Both the position numbers and the translations under genes were made by a program. Below the pieces are notes generated by a model. The model was not told where the DNA came from. It ran no database searches and saw nothing but the letters and a program-made list of their open reading frames with translations. From Citrus sinensis (Eukaryota > Streptophyta > Magnoliopsida > Sapindales > Rutaceae), in assembly GCF_022201045.2 (NCBI RefSeq), contig NC_068556.1, positions 21,371,501 through 21,435,500 of the forward strand: a stretch of 64,000 nucleotides of DNA. Reading direction: 5' to 3'. Each line of letters begins with the position of its first letter. The first letter of the stretch is position 1. Below are positions 12,467-23,910 of the stretch, piece by piece.

Positions 12467-13309
12467 ATCTCCACGTTTCTTCGTCGATCAAATCCCTCGT
12501 TTGGTTGTCAAGAATATTATATGATTGGCAATTCCCAAACGTTTTTACCTGGGAACTTTCTAAATGCCGCAGCTTTTGATGGCGATCGGGGCTGAAGTGC
12601 GAAGAAGTAGTTTAGAGAAGTTTTTCAATAACACTACTTGTCGTTGGTTGTTGCCCACTGTCAAAGGCAAATAAAGATATAACCACCAACTTTATTATCT
12701 TGAACCTAATCGCATGTGCCTTACTAACAAAAATATCTAGTTTGAAAGAAAAATCACGCCTCTAGTTGATTAGAATTTAATAAAAATATGATTAGGGTTT
12801 AAAAAAATTATGTTGAATGTAAAGATGTGTTCAAAGAGTAAATTTTTTTAACTATATTTTAATGTCCATGATTGTAATTTAATTTAAGAGTATTTTAATC
12901 ATAAAAAATTAATTTTAAAAATAAATTTAATGAGTAGTTTTGTGGGTTCAAATAACCCATAGTATCTTTAATCATAAATTGATTTAATTGTCTACAACTA
13001 CAATTGACTTAATAACTCTAGTTGCTCTTATGTATTTAACTAGTAAATAGAATTGCGCTTGCGGCTTTGGAAAACGAATTTAGTATTATATTTTTTTTCT
13101 TACTTTGCACTTGATGAAATTGATAAAAAAAATATGAATTGATTTTTTTTTTAAGATGAGGCAGCCTTATAAAACTAATGTTGTTTATGAAAGTTAATTA
13201 TTTTTTTGTTAACTTTAAAAATATATATTAATGTGCATAGTGTAAGTGTACAAACCTTATACCTTTTGTAGTTGTTGATAAGTTCCAAATTATATTCAAC
13301 TTGCTAATC
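12467..13309. other. AT-rich spacer
   Basis: No gene seen between the L23 fragment and the RPA-like fragment. It contains T and A homopolymers. Confidence 0.45.
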
Positions 13310-14003
13310 TGTTAGAACTTTTACATCTCTTTTTTTCCAACCAGCTCCAACGATCTCAATATCACCCACATCACATAAACTTCCGACAACATCTGTAATA
13401 TTATAGAAAAATAACATAAACATATTAAAACATAAGGATCAATAATTTCTAATATACACTTAAAGTTTAACAAACATTAATAATTAAAAAAATACCTGAG
13501 AGGATTGTGTTATTATTCACATGTATATCAATCAAATTCGGAGATATAAATTGGAATCCATTGATAGGAATCTTAACAATTCTTTCTTCTAATCTCTTAA
13601 GCGAAATTATAACCAAGAAAATAATCTTATACTGATTTGAAAGTGGTCTGTACTCGCCTGTAATTGAAACAACTTCCAAATTCTTGATATTGTACAAAGA
13701 ACTCTCACTTAACATATGCCTAAACCTTGTCACTAAATTTTTCTTGACTGTTGCATGCATTAGATTTTCCTACGAAAAAAAACATGCTACATTAAGTGTA
13801 AAACAATTGAGGAAAAAAATTAGAGAAAACAATGGGAGAATGAATTTTTTATACAACATTTTCATCAATAAAAATCTTGTTCACACTAATCAATTCTCCA
13901 TTCTTCTTGGTATTAACAAACTCCCACATCATACAAAATCTAACCCTTATCATCCAACTATCTTTATCATTGTTCAAATCACGAAGAAAAAAGTACTCTA
14001 TGA
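13310..14003 (-). pseudogene. RPA70-like / DUF223 OB-fold gene fragment
   Basis: Three minus-strand pieces line up with the replication-protein-A-like DUF223 family that is abundant in plant genomes. Piece A (about 14003-13861) encodes a segment like WMIRVRFCMMWEFVNT and KKNGELISV. Piece B (13769-13496) begins at a good acceptor (CGTAG|GAAAATC) and encodes MHATVKKNLVTRFR...SLYNIKN, then YKIIF and GFQF, ending at CTCAG|GTATTT. Piece C starts at 13392 (TTACAG|ATGTTG) and reads DVVGSLCDVGDIE...WKKRDVKVLTD before a TAG stop. No later domains are found. It is either a fragment of a host RPA-like gene or cargo from a Helitron. I saw no Helitron ends. Confidence 0.55.
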
Positions 14004-14528
14004 AACACACAATACTAAAAATTCAAATAAGTAAAAAAATAAAAATATAAGAATATTTCTAAAGAGGATGTTGGTTAAATAATTAAAAAAATCCAAACAT
14101 AACAAATCTTAAATACTTAATGTTTATAGAGTTTGAAGAAGCCAAAAGATACTAAACAAAAGGTTGCATAATTAAATATGAGATTATGACATTAAAATTA
14201 GGCCCTAGTGGCATTAGTGAGGGAAGATGAATGCACATTCCTTCCTATATTAATTAGTTGATGTATTTTAAGCTACTAAAGTTTAGTTGTTGGCTTAATA
14301 AAATAAATAAATATTTCAAAACTTATAATTAATTATTATTAACGGTTACATATTATTGAATTTAAATAGAAAGAGGAAGAGACATGTAATCTTTTGTAAT
14401 CTAATAATTATTTTCTATTTTTAATATTTTGTAATGTAATTATTTTTTAATTTCAACCAATATATTAGATAATAGAGAATAGAAGAAGATGAGAAATAGT
14501 GATATCACATCGCCTCTTGTAGTCTCAG

Positions 14529-14529
<1 letters not shown>

Positions 14530-14565
<36 letters not shown>
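14530..14565. repeat. (AT)n microsatellite
   Basis: About 17 uninterrupted AT dinucleotides. Confidence 0.95.
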
Positions 14566-14567
<2 letters not shown>

Positions 14568-14820
14568 GAAATTTGTGTTTCTTCAATTAAAAAAAATTAT
14601 GAATTCTTTATATAGTCTCACAGTTAATTAGTTTTGTAAAGACGAAATTTGTCAGATAGTGATACTATTGGTACCCCTCAAAAGTTATTATAAAACTCCA
14701 CTACTATGCATTTACACATTTAACCTTGGTTGAAATTACATGATCTCTAATTCAAATCAAAATAAATTATAAGAACTCTTTACACCCCTATATTATTAAG
14801 AAACCAATTGTTTTTCCAAA

Positions 14821-14843
14821 TAATAATAATAATAATAATAAAT
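14821..14843. repeat. (AAT)n microsatellite
   Basis: About seven AAT trinucleotides followed by A-rich sequence. Confidence 0.85.
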
Positions 14844-15450
14844 AAAAATAAAAAACTGAGACATAAAACAACAAACCTAAGCAAAAGAGGCATAAATATA
14901 TTTTTCCCTTACACACGCAGAATAGTAATCAAATGGGTTTTTGATACTTTCATTAAGGAAAAGTGTAAGTTTATTAGTCATGGTGGCTTATTGCTTTTAT
15001 TGAGTGCTATATCTAACCGAATTTACTATTAGTCATGAGATTTAAAAAAAAAATATTTTAAGGTTCAATGAGAATGAAGAAGATAGGGCGATTTGAGGAA
15101 TTAAAATGAGTATTATTAGTAAAAAAGTAATTTTAGTACTTTAATTAGTGGGTGCATTCAGAATATAGGTTTTATGAGATTATTGTGGGGGGCTTGTAGC
15201 TCCATTCTTTGTCAAATTTTGAATATTTGGTGAAAGAATCCGATATCATTTTACAACACTCATGCAAAATTAACACGATAATAATATTTCATACTTTCAT
15301 TGATAAATTTTTCTCCGAACAATACATTAAAATTTTCACTGATCGATTGATGTTGAGCCTCAAATATGAGAGTTAGTGAAAATTCATTTTGCTCACATTG
15401 TCACAATTTTGTTGGAAGTATTATATGAGTATTACAGACGAGGGACATAG
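14844..15450. other. AT-rich flank left of copia-1
   Basis: No gene recognised. Ends at the copia-1 target-site duplication TCATG (15451-15455). Confidence 0.4.
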
Positions 15451-15455
15451 TCATG

Positions 15456-16081
15456 TGTTAAAGTATGAGCTTAAAACTGATTTCTAGAAGATCAACCGTC
15501 ATGTCAGTTTGTGGTCATGTTGGTATACGACATGTCAGCCGAAAAGGATACAAGCCTGTATGACAAATTTTGGTCGTCAGCCAAAGCTTTAAGAGAAGCA
15601 CGTAAATGTCACGTGCTTCCACTTACTCTGAACGGCATGAAAGAATGTCGTTTTGGGGCTTGCTGTTAGTGTGAATTCAACACGTGTCCTAGAAGCTGTT
15701 AAAGGTCAGTTACAACAGGCGGGAAAATTCTGGGTTTGTTAGCCAACAAACCCAGGTTACAGCTGGTTGACAGGGGATCTTCTTGAGAGTCTTCTAGCTA
15801 GTATAAGTAGTCTTTGAGACTCAGAAATCACGTAGCGTATCACTTGTAACTTTGTCTCTAAGCTTGTAACTTGTTCTTGGTTAATGGCAAAAGGCTGTTG
15901 CTCTGTTCTTCAGTGGATGTAGGCTCTCTCAGCCGAACCACTTATATCTGTTGTTCTTTACATATTGTTTCTGGTGATTTGTTTGAGTGATTTGATTAAA
16001 CCATTCTTAGTTCTTGATTAGAGAGTTCAGCTAATCCTGGAGATTCTTGATTGGGTATGTAAATCTGGTCTAGGTTCAACA
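15456..16081 (+). repeat. Copia-1 5' LTR
   Basis: 626 bp, TG...CA. U3 contains two ACGTG/CACGTG boxes, an E2F-like GGCGGGAAA (15718-15726), an 11-bp inverted repeat (15730-15755) and a TATA-like TATAAGTA near 15802. Confidence 0.93.
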
Positions 16082-16084
16082 AAT

Positions 16085-16096
16085 TGGTATCAGAGC
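16085..16096 (+). other. Copia-1 primer binding site
   Basis: TGGTATCAGAGC, three bases after the LTR. It is complementary to the 3' end of plant initiator tRNA-Met. Confidence 0.93.
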
Positions 16097-16111
16097 TTAT
16101 ATCTCTGATCT

Positions 16112-19100
16112 TTGATCCAAGAAATAGGAACCTCTAAATTTGAGGTAGAAAAATTCACTGGAGAAAACGACTTTCATCTATGGCGGCTCAAGATGAGAGC
16201 TCTGTTGGTTCATCAGGGGCTGGAGGAGACTTTGGGTGATCCAAGATCTGAAAAGAAACCCAACAAGCTTTATGATGAAGAAATGCGAGATGCTTTAGAT
16301 AAAGCTCATAGCACACTAATCTTGAGTCTGGGAGATGGAGTTCTCAGGGAAGTGGGAGACCAAACTACTGTTGCAGGCCTCTGGAAAAAACTTGAAGATC
16401 TATATACCAAGAAGTCTCTAACCAAAAGACTTTGTACCAAAAAGAGGCTGTATACTTTGCAAATGGAGGAAGGAAACTCCCTGGCAACTCACATTGATAA
16501 CTTTAACAGAATTATCTTGGATCTTGAAGATATCAATGTGAGTCTTGAGGATGAAGACAATGTAATAATCTTGTTATCATCTCTCCCACCATCATATGAA
16601 CACTTTGTAGATACACTGCTTTATGGAAGGCAGTCAATATCAATGGCTGATGTAAAGGATTCTCTCAGCTCTAAAGAAGTCACAAAGAAGGCAGAAACAA
16701 AAGCTGGGGAAGGTCTGATGGCAAGAGGAAGACCTGAGAAGAAAGATTACAACAAAGGGAAGAAAAGAGACAAGTCAAAGTCCAAGAATAAAAATCTGAA
16801 ATGCTTTCACTGTCACAAGGAAGGGCATTTCAAGAGGGACTGCCCAGATAGAAAGAACAAGGGAAATGAAGGGCATGGGAAGAATGGTGATGCTGCTATT
16901 GCATCAGAAGATGAAGGCTATGACTCAGCTGGTGTCCTTTTGGCTTCTGAAACTCAGACAAACAGTAAGTGGATTCTTGATTCTGGATGTTCATATCACA
17001 TGTGCCCTGATCAAAATCTTTTTACTACTTATAATGCTTTTAATGGAGGTGAGGTTCTGATGGGGAATAACACAATGTGTAAGGTTGTTGGATTAGGAAC
17101 CATTAGATTTAAGATGTTTGATGGGATGATTAGGGAGCTAAGAGATGTGAGGCATATTCCTGATCTAAAAAGGAATTTAATATCTCTAGGCACTCTAGAT
17201 CAAATTGGATGCTCCATTAAGGTTGAATCTGGAGTAATGAAGGTTGTTAGAGGGTCTATAGTAGTTATGAAAGGGAATAAGCAAAATGGCTTATATGTGC
17301 TTCAAGGCACTGCTGTAACTGGGGATGTTAGTATCTCAGCAAGTCTGGGTTTGGATAAAACTCTCATATGGCATCTAAGGTTAGGACATATCAGTGAAAA
17401 TGGGCTAAAAATTCTAGAAAAACAGGGAGTCTTAGGGGATGATAAGTTGGGGTCTTTGGAGTTCTGTGAGGTATGTGTCCTAGGCAAGTCCTCAAGAACT
17501 AGTTTCAAAACTGCAGTGCATAACACAAAAGGGACCCTAGATTACATCCATTCAGATCTGTGGGGACCATCACAGACTGTCTCTCTAGGTGGAGCAAAAT
17601 ACTTTCTCTCTTTTATAGATGATTACTCGAGGATGGTATGGGTTTATGTCTTGAAAGGTGAGGATGAAGTCTTCGACAGGTTCAAACAATGGAAAGCATT
17701 GGTGGAAACTCAGAGTGGTAGGAAGATTAAGAGACTGAGGACTGATAATGGGCTTGAATTCTGCAACAAACAGTTTGATGATTTCTGCAAACTCAATGGC
17801 ATAGCAAGACACAAAACAGTGAGTTACACTCCACAGCAGAATGGGCTAGCAGAAAGAATGAATAGGACTTTGATGGATAAAGTCAGATGTTTACTGATCC
17901 ATTCAAAGCTTCCTCAAACACTGTGGGCTGAAACTTTGATGACAGCATGTTATCTAGTGAATAGAAGTCTATCCAGTGCCCTAAACTTCAAGACACCAGT
18001 AGAGATGTGGTCAGGAAGGGCAGCAAATTATTCAAATCTTAAGATTTTTGGTTGTCCAGCTTATGCACATGTCAAGCAAGGGAAGCTGGAGCCAAGAGCA
18101 CTGAAATGTGTATTCCTGGGTTATCCTGAAGGTTTCAAAGGTTATTAACTCTGGTGCACTGAAATGAAGCCACCAAAGTGCATAGTTAGCCGAGATGTAG
18201 TCTTCAATAAGTCAGAGATGTTAATGAAAGGACACCAAAAGGATCCTGCTAAACCAAAAGGAGGACTTGACTCACAGGGACAACATTTGAAGGTGGAGTT
18301 TAAAGGAAAATCAGCTATGGACTACCATGATGAAGCTGAAGACATGGAGAGAGAAGATGCTGAAGATATCAGTGAAGCTTCTGGAACTCATACAGATATT
18401 CAAGACTATCAACTGGCAAGAGACAGACAAAAGAGAGTTATCAAAACACCTAAGAGGTTTGCATATGCAGATTTGATTTCATATGCACTAACAGCAGCCC
18501 ATGAACTAGACAATGATGAGCCCAAAACCTACAGAGAAGCTGTTTCAGGAAAGGATGCAGATAAATGGATAAAAGCTATGAAGGATGAAATGGAGTCATT
18601 ACACAAAAATAACACCTGGAAGCTTGTAAAAAGGCCAGAAAACAAAAGGGTAGTAGGCTGTAAATGGGTTTACAAGGTCAAGCAGGGTATACCAGGGGTT
18701 GAATCCATGAGATATAAAGCTAGGCTAGTTGCCAAAGGCTACACACAGAGAGAGGGGATTGATTTCACAGAAGTCTACTCACCTGTAGTTAGACATACCT
18801 CAATAAGAATGATCCTAGCTCTGGTTGCAGTTTATAGCATGCATCTTGAACAGATGGATGTTAAGACTGCATTTTTACATGGTGAGCTTGAAGAACAAAT
18901 AGTAATGTCTCAACCTGAAGGCTTTGAAGACCAGTCAAGTGGTGATTGGGTATGCCTTCTGAAGAAATCACTTTATGGCCTCAAGCAGTCCCCAAGATAG
19001 TGGTATCTCAGGTTTGACAGCTTTATGATGAAACTTTGTTTTCAAAGGTGTAATCTAGACTGCTGTGTTTATTACAAAGAAATATCAGGGGATATGGTTT

Positions 19101-20086
19101 ATCTGATTCTGTATGTGGATGACATGCTCATTGCCAGTAAAAGCATGGAACATATAAACTTTCTGAAACAACAACTCAAAGGTGAATTTAAGATGAAGGA
19201 TCTGGGATCAGCTAAAAAGATACTTGGAATGCAGCTGATCAGAGACTGGAAATCTGACACTTTGTTTCTTACACAGGAGGAATATATCAGGAAAGTACTT
19301 GATAAGTTTGACATGACTACTGCCAAACCAGTGCAAACACCATTACCAGCTCACTTCAGATTATCAGAACAGCAGTGCCCAACAGCTGATACTGACAAGT
19401 CTGAAATGATAAAGATACCTTATGCAAGTGCTGTAGGCTACTTAATGTATGCCATGGTGCTCACCAGACCTGATATAGCACATGCAGTCAGTGTGGTCAG
19501 TAGGTATATGTCCAATCCTGGAAAAGAACATTGGAAGGCTGTAAAATGGATACTCAGGTATCTAAGAGGAACTTCTGGGCATGGTCTGATATATGGGGGA
19601 CAGAGAAGAGATAACAGTTTAATTGTGGGATATGCGGATGCTGATTATACAGGGGACCTGGATAGAAGGAGGTCTTTAACTGGGTATCTGTTCACATTCA
19701 ACAACTGCACAATAAACTGGAAATCACAGCTACAGAGTGTAGTGGCTTTGTCCACAACTGAAGCCGAGTACACAGCTGCTGCTGAAGCCATAAAAGAGGC
19801 AATATGGCTGAAAGGTATGTTGAAGGAGCTTGGAGTCAATCAGAGGTCTGTGGTGGTACATTGTGATAGCCAAAGTGCTATATGTCTAAGCAAGAACCAA
19901 ACTCACCATGAAAGAACCAAACACATTGACATTAAGGTATACTTCATCAGGCTGGAAGTGTCAAAAGCAACTGTGATGCTTCAGAAAATCCATACAGATG
20001 ACAACGTTGCAGATATGTTGACTAAAGCTGTTCCAGGAGCTAAATTCAAATTCTGTTTGGATTTGGCTGGCATCTGTGATAACTAA
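16112..20086 (+). pseudogene. Copia-1 gag-pol, one frame with two stops and no clear ATG
   Basis: One reading frame runs for about 4 kb. Gag is followed by a zinc knuckle CFHCHKEGHFKRDC, then protease WILDSGCSYHMC. The integrase has GAG-pre-integrase WHLRLGHIS, then FIDDYSRMVW, TDNGLEF and QNGLAERMNR. The reverse transcriptase has QMDVKTAFLHGEL and YVDDML. The RNase H has YADADYTGDLDRRRS and LSTTEAEY. Two in-frame stops break it: TAA at 18146-18148 (end of integrase) and TAG at 18998-19000 (inside RT, before WY.RFD). The frame is not shifted at either stop, so these are point mutations. At the expected start the frame opens with TTG ATC rather than ATG; the first in-frame ATG lies inside conserved gag. 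The copy is therefore probably non-autonomous now, although LTRs and priming signals are intact. Confidence 0.9.
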
Positions 20087-20147
20087 AATACAGATGGTGG
20101 GAGAGAAGAGTAGCAGGTCATGAGAGTTTCAAGCTCAAGGTGGAGAA

Positions 20148-20773
20148 TGTTAAAGCATGAGCTTAAAACTGATTTCCAGAAGATCAATCGTCATGTCAGT
20201 TTGTGGTCATGTTGGTATACGACATGTCAGCCGAAAAGGATACAAGCCTGTATGACAAATTTTGGTCGTCAGCCAAAGCTTTAAGAGAAGCATGTAAATG
20301 TCACGTGCTTCCACTTACTCTGAACGGCATGAAAGAATGTCGTTTTGGGGCTTGCTGTTAGTGTGAATTCAACACGTGTCCTAAAAGCTGTTAAAGGTCA
20401 GTTACAACAGGCGGGAAAATTCTGGGTTTGTTAGCCAACAAACCCAGGTTACAGCTGGTTGACAGGGGATCTTCTTGAGAGTCTTCTAACTAGTATAAGT
20501 AGTCTTTGAGACTCAGAAATCACGTAGCGTATCACTTGTAACTTTGTCTCTAAGCTTGTAACTTGTTCTTGGTTAATGGCAAAAGGCTGTTGCTCTGTTC
20601 TTCAGTGGATGTAGGCTCTCTCAGCCGAACCACTTATATCTGTTGTTCTTTACATATTGTTTCTGGTGATTTGTTTGAGTGATTTGATTAAACCATTCTT
20701 AGTTCTTGATTAGAGAGTTCAGCTAATCCTGGAGATTCTTGATTGGGTATGTAAATCTGGTCTAGGTTCAACA
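20148..20773 (+). repeat. Copia-1 3' LTR
   Basis: 626 bp and nearly identical to the 5' LTR. The six differences I see all lie in the first half (U3), including loss of one arm base of the G-box hairpin (GAAGCACGT to GAAGCATGT). Confidence 0.93.
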
Positions 20774-20778
20774 TCATG

Positions 20779-22564
20779 ATTTTGATTGAGTTGAGATACA
20801 TTTAAAATTGAATTAGGTGCGCAATTGCGAGCGTGGAAAGTTCGCATTTCGGGAGCTGTGCTGTGGGCCCCACAATCTCCAAATGGGAGCTTGTTATGTG
20901 CCTTATCGTGCTTTATAAGTTGTATAACTGCATGAACATGATCAATACTCCATTTTAAATATAACACAAGTTTAAAATTTTAGATAAAAATATATAACAT
21001 TGCAACTAAAATATACTTTAATAATAAATTTACTTATTACAATTGTTTTCGTCAAAGATTCTTTAATAGTATTTAATGTGCTAAAAAAGATGTAAAATAA
21101 ATTTAATTATCAATACAATCAAAAATGTCTTTTTTATTATCACTGAATTTGTTTTTAAAATCTTTTAATAATAACAAAAATATTTATATAATGCAAAAAT
21201 ATTTAAACTCTTAAATAATAAATAAAATATATATTTCCTAATAATCGTAGAAAAACTTTTTCAAAAGCCAGCTCGGGCACGGCCCCAAGCTGATCCTATA
21301 TTGGATAATTGGATCCGTCCAGTGTTATGGACAGTGCAGCCGGCAGAAAGATTCCAACAGCCAATAACCTGCTACTCTGCTAGGCTGCTACTTTATTTTA
21401 TTACCAATTAATTTGCATTCGATCAGTCAACAGATAATTATTACTTCAATCACGCGTCCTCTTCTTCCCCACATACCACCAACCGCTGATTGGTATTAAG
21501 TGGGTAATTGCTACTCTAGCTCTTGAGGTTTGAGTTAATTATTTTTTTAGTCCACATATTGTTAAAAATTATTTAAAATATCTAAATTATACCTTTATTT
21601 TTATTTAAATTTATTTAATTATTCTGTATTTTTCATTAGTTGCATATTATATTTATTTGAATTTTTACATTATAATAGCTAGAAAAACCTTGAAACTTTA
21701 ATCCAACACCTATAAAAAGTAACAACAAAATTGTTTTGAGTAATTATTTAAAATATAAGGGCTAACCGGGTGATTGATCACAATTTTAGAAACCATAATT
21801 TTTTTTTAGCTTGGTGTTTAATCTAATAATTCAGAATGGACTCATTAAGTTATTTTCTAGAAAATATTCTTATCTAATTATTTTATTTAAAACCTATAAC
21901 ATTGATTTTACTTGTATATAAATTTTTTTTATGATTTAAATCATCAAGGATTCAATGGAAGAAATTGGATACATCCTGTCATAATTTAAAGTATCCGAGT
22001 TTTAAAGAATTTTTTGACATATATGCATTTCTATTTTGAATAGTCAATATTTATTTATTTATTTCTATTTAATAGCTACCAATCACATAATTTTATTTGC
22101 TCAAATAAAAATTCAAATTATAAGGAAACCTGTGAAAATTTTTTAAGTTAAATTTTTAGAAATTTTTTACAATGATTATTGCATATGATTATATAAGTAA
22201 TTAAATATAGGGATGGATTCACACTTATTTTCTTTTTGGTGTATTAAACTATTTGATATGCGAAGACCGTATTGGGTTTCGACTAATCCATATTCGAGTC
22301 GAGTAGAACTACTAAGATAGTAAAACTCTCCCAACAAATATTTAACGCAGCTGTATTCCTAAGTCTCGAATCGAGAATCTTGGTTAAATTAGAATAGCCA
22401 AGCTGATCTATGTGATTATCGGTGGATTCACACTTATTTTCAACCGTGAAAATCAATACATGAATGACGTGGCTTCTATCATTAAAAAATAAAATAAAAT
22501 CAGTATCCAAATTCCTTCTAAAATAGTTAGCCATGCACAAAACCATACCATTTGTTAACTAACA
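20779..22564. other. Upstream region of CuAO2
   Basis: No gene. From about 21289 onward it is homologous to the CuAO3 promoter region (31829 onward), including the pairs 'gctgatcctatattgg' and 'ttgattggtattaagtggg'. It therefore represents duplicated promoter DNA. Confidence 0.6.
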
Positions 22565-23337
22565 ATGGCTGCTACTTCCAAAACCTTCCTTTTCGCCCTT
22601 CTTCTTCACATTTCCTTCCTCATTCCCAGCCACCAGTACCACCCACTCGACTCCTTAACTCCATCGGAATTCACTCAAATCCGAAGCATTGTCACAAAGG
22701 CTTACCCCAAATCAACCCACAACTTAACCTTTCAATACGTAGGCTTAGAAGAACGAACCAAACAAACAGTTCTCTCATGGCTCAGAAACGAAACCACCAC
22801 AAACCCACCTCGCCAAGCCTTTGTTGTCGCACGTATAGACCATCAAACGCACGAGATCATCGTGGACTTATCGCTGCAAGAAATTACGTCCAGAAAGACT
22901 TACAACGGCTATGGATACCCTTTGCTTACTGAGGAAGAACAAGAGGATGCAAACAAGTTGGCGTCCACTTACCCGCTGTTCGTGGCTTCGATTAGCAAGA
23001 GAGGGCTTAAGCTCGAAGAGGTGGAGTGCGGGAGTTTTACTCTGGGGTGGTTTGGGGAGGAGAGGAAGAATAAGAGGATTGTTAAGATGATGTGTTATTA
23101 TTTGGATGGGACACTGAATGCTGACATGAGGCCGATCGAGGGAATTACTATGACCGTTGATCCCGATGAGATGAAGATCATTCAGTTTCGTGATAGAATT
23201 ACGGTCCTTGTACCAAAAGGTGACGGGACTGAATATAGAGAATCAAAGCTGAAGCCTCCTTTCAGGCCGAGCTTGAAGAGGACTACGGTGGTTCAACCGG
23301 ACCGCCCAAGTTTCAATATCGTCGGAAGTCAGATAAG
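22565..23337 (+). pseudogene. CuAO2: orphan first exon of a copper amine oxidase
   Basis: An intact 773-bp exon 1 encoding a signal peptide (MAATSKTFLFALLLHISFL) and the N2/N3 domains. It closely matches CuAO3 exon 1 and ends at a perfect donor (AAG|GTAACC). No exon 2-5 follows. After duplicated intron-1 sequence the locus switches, near 24650-24790, into unrelated sequence and then another copy of the promoter repeat. The topaquinone, base and copper-binding regions are therefore absent. It cannot make an active oxidase alone. If transcribed, it could give a truncated secreted peptide, or splice onward to CuAO3 exon 2, which is in the same phase. Confidence 0.85.
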
Positions 23338-23504
23338 GTAACCAATTATTTTCACTCATGAGCCATATTTCAGACAAAAAGTTTGATAGGATGCTGACAG
23401 AAATAAAATAAAATAAAATCGGTGTCAATTTTACTTAATTAATTTAAAAGTAATTAAAAAAATATAAATTTGTTTTATCCTATTTTTACTAGCCCCGTGA
23501 ATTC

Positions 23505-23910
23505 TAGGGGTGGTAAAAATACTCCAGTCCGGACCCGTACCTCACTCAGGTATTGTGGGTCGGGTATTAGTTTTGGCATTACTTGATAAATTTGGGACTC
23601 GGTCCGAAACTTAGATTTTATTAAAAAAAATTATAAAATATAAATTATTTTAAATATTTATATTTATGTAACTCATCTATTACACATATCTAAAGTTTTA
23701 AATACTTAAAGTTTATATTTTCATAATAAATTTTATTGAAATAAATTTGAAACTTATAAAATTACAAAAAAAAAGATACATATATAATATTAAAAAAATA
23801 CAAAATCCAGGTACCTGGATTAAAACTCGGCCTGGGTATTTAAAAATTACATCCAGGTTTGGTCCCGACATTGTTATACCCGAACCCAAACCCATGTTTT
23901 ACCAACCCTA
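23505..23910. mobile_element. hAT-like MITE in CuAO2 intron 1
   Basis: 406 bp with terminal inverted repeats: TAGGGGTGGTAAAA at the left and, reverse-complemented, TAGGGTTGGTAAAA at the right. The interior is rich in 'acccgaaccc / gggtcgggt'. The paralogous CuAO3 site (about 33886-33915) lacks it. The flanking duplication is imperfect (around CCCGTGA / CCGGTGA). Confidence 0.75.

Larger units (their letters stand above)
15456..20773 (+). mobile_element. Copia LTR retrotransposon 1 (5.3 kb), complete but mutated
   Basis: Both ends are defined exactly. The 626-bp LTRs (15456-16081 and 20148-20773) begin TG and end CA. The flanking 5-bp target duplication is TCATG (15451-15455 and 20774-20778). 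A tRNA-Met-type primer site follows the 5' LTR, and a purine tract (AAGGTGGAGAA, 20137-20147) precedes the 3' LTR. By eye the LTRs differ at about six positions, all transitions, so the insertion is young. The polyprotein order GAG-PR-INT-RT-RNaseH makes it copia (Pseudoviridae-type). Confidence 0.95.
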
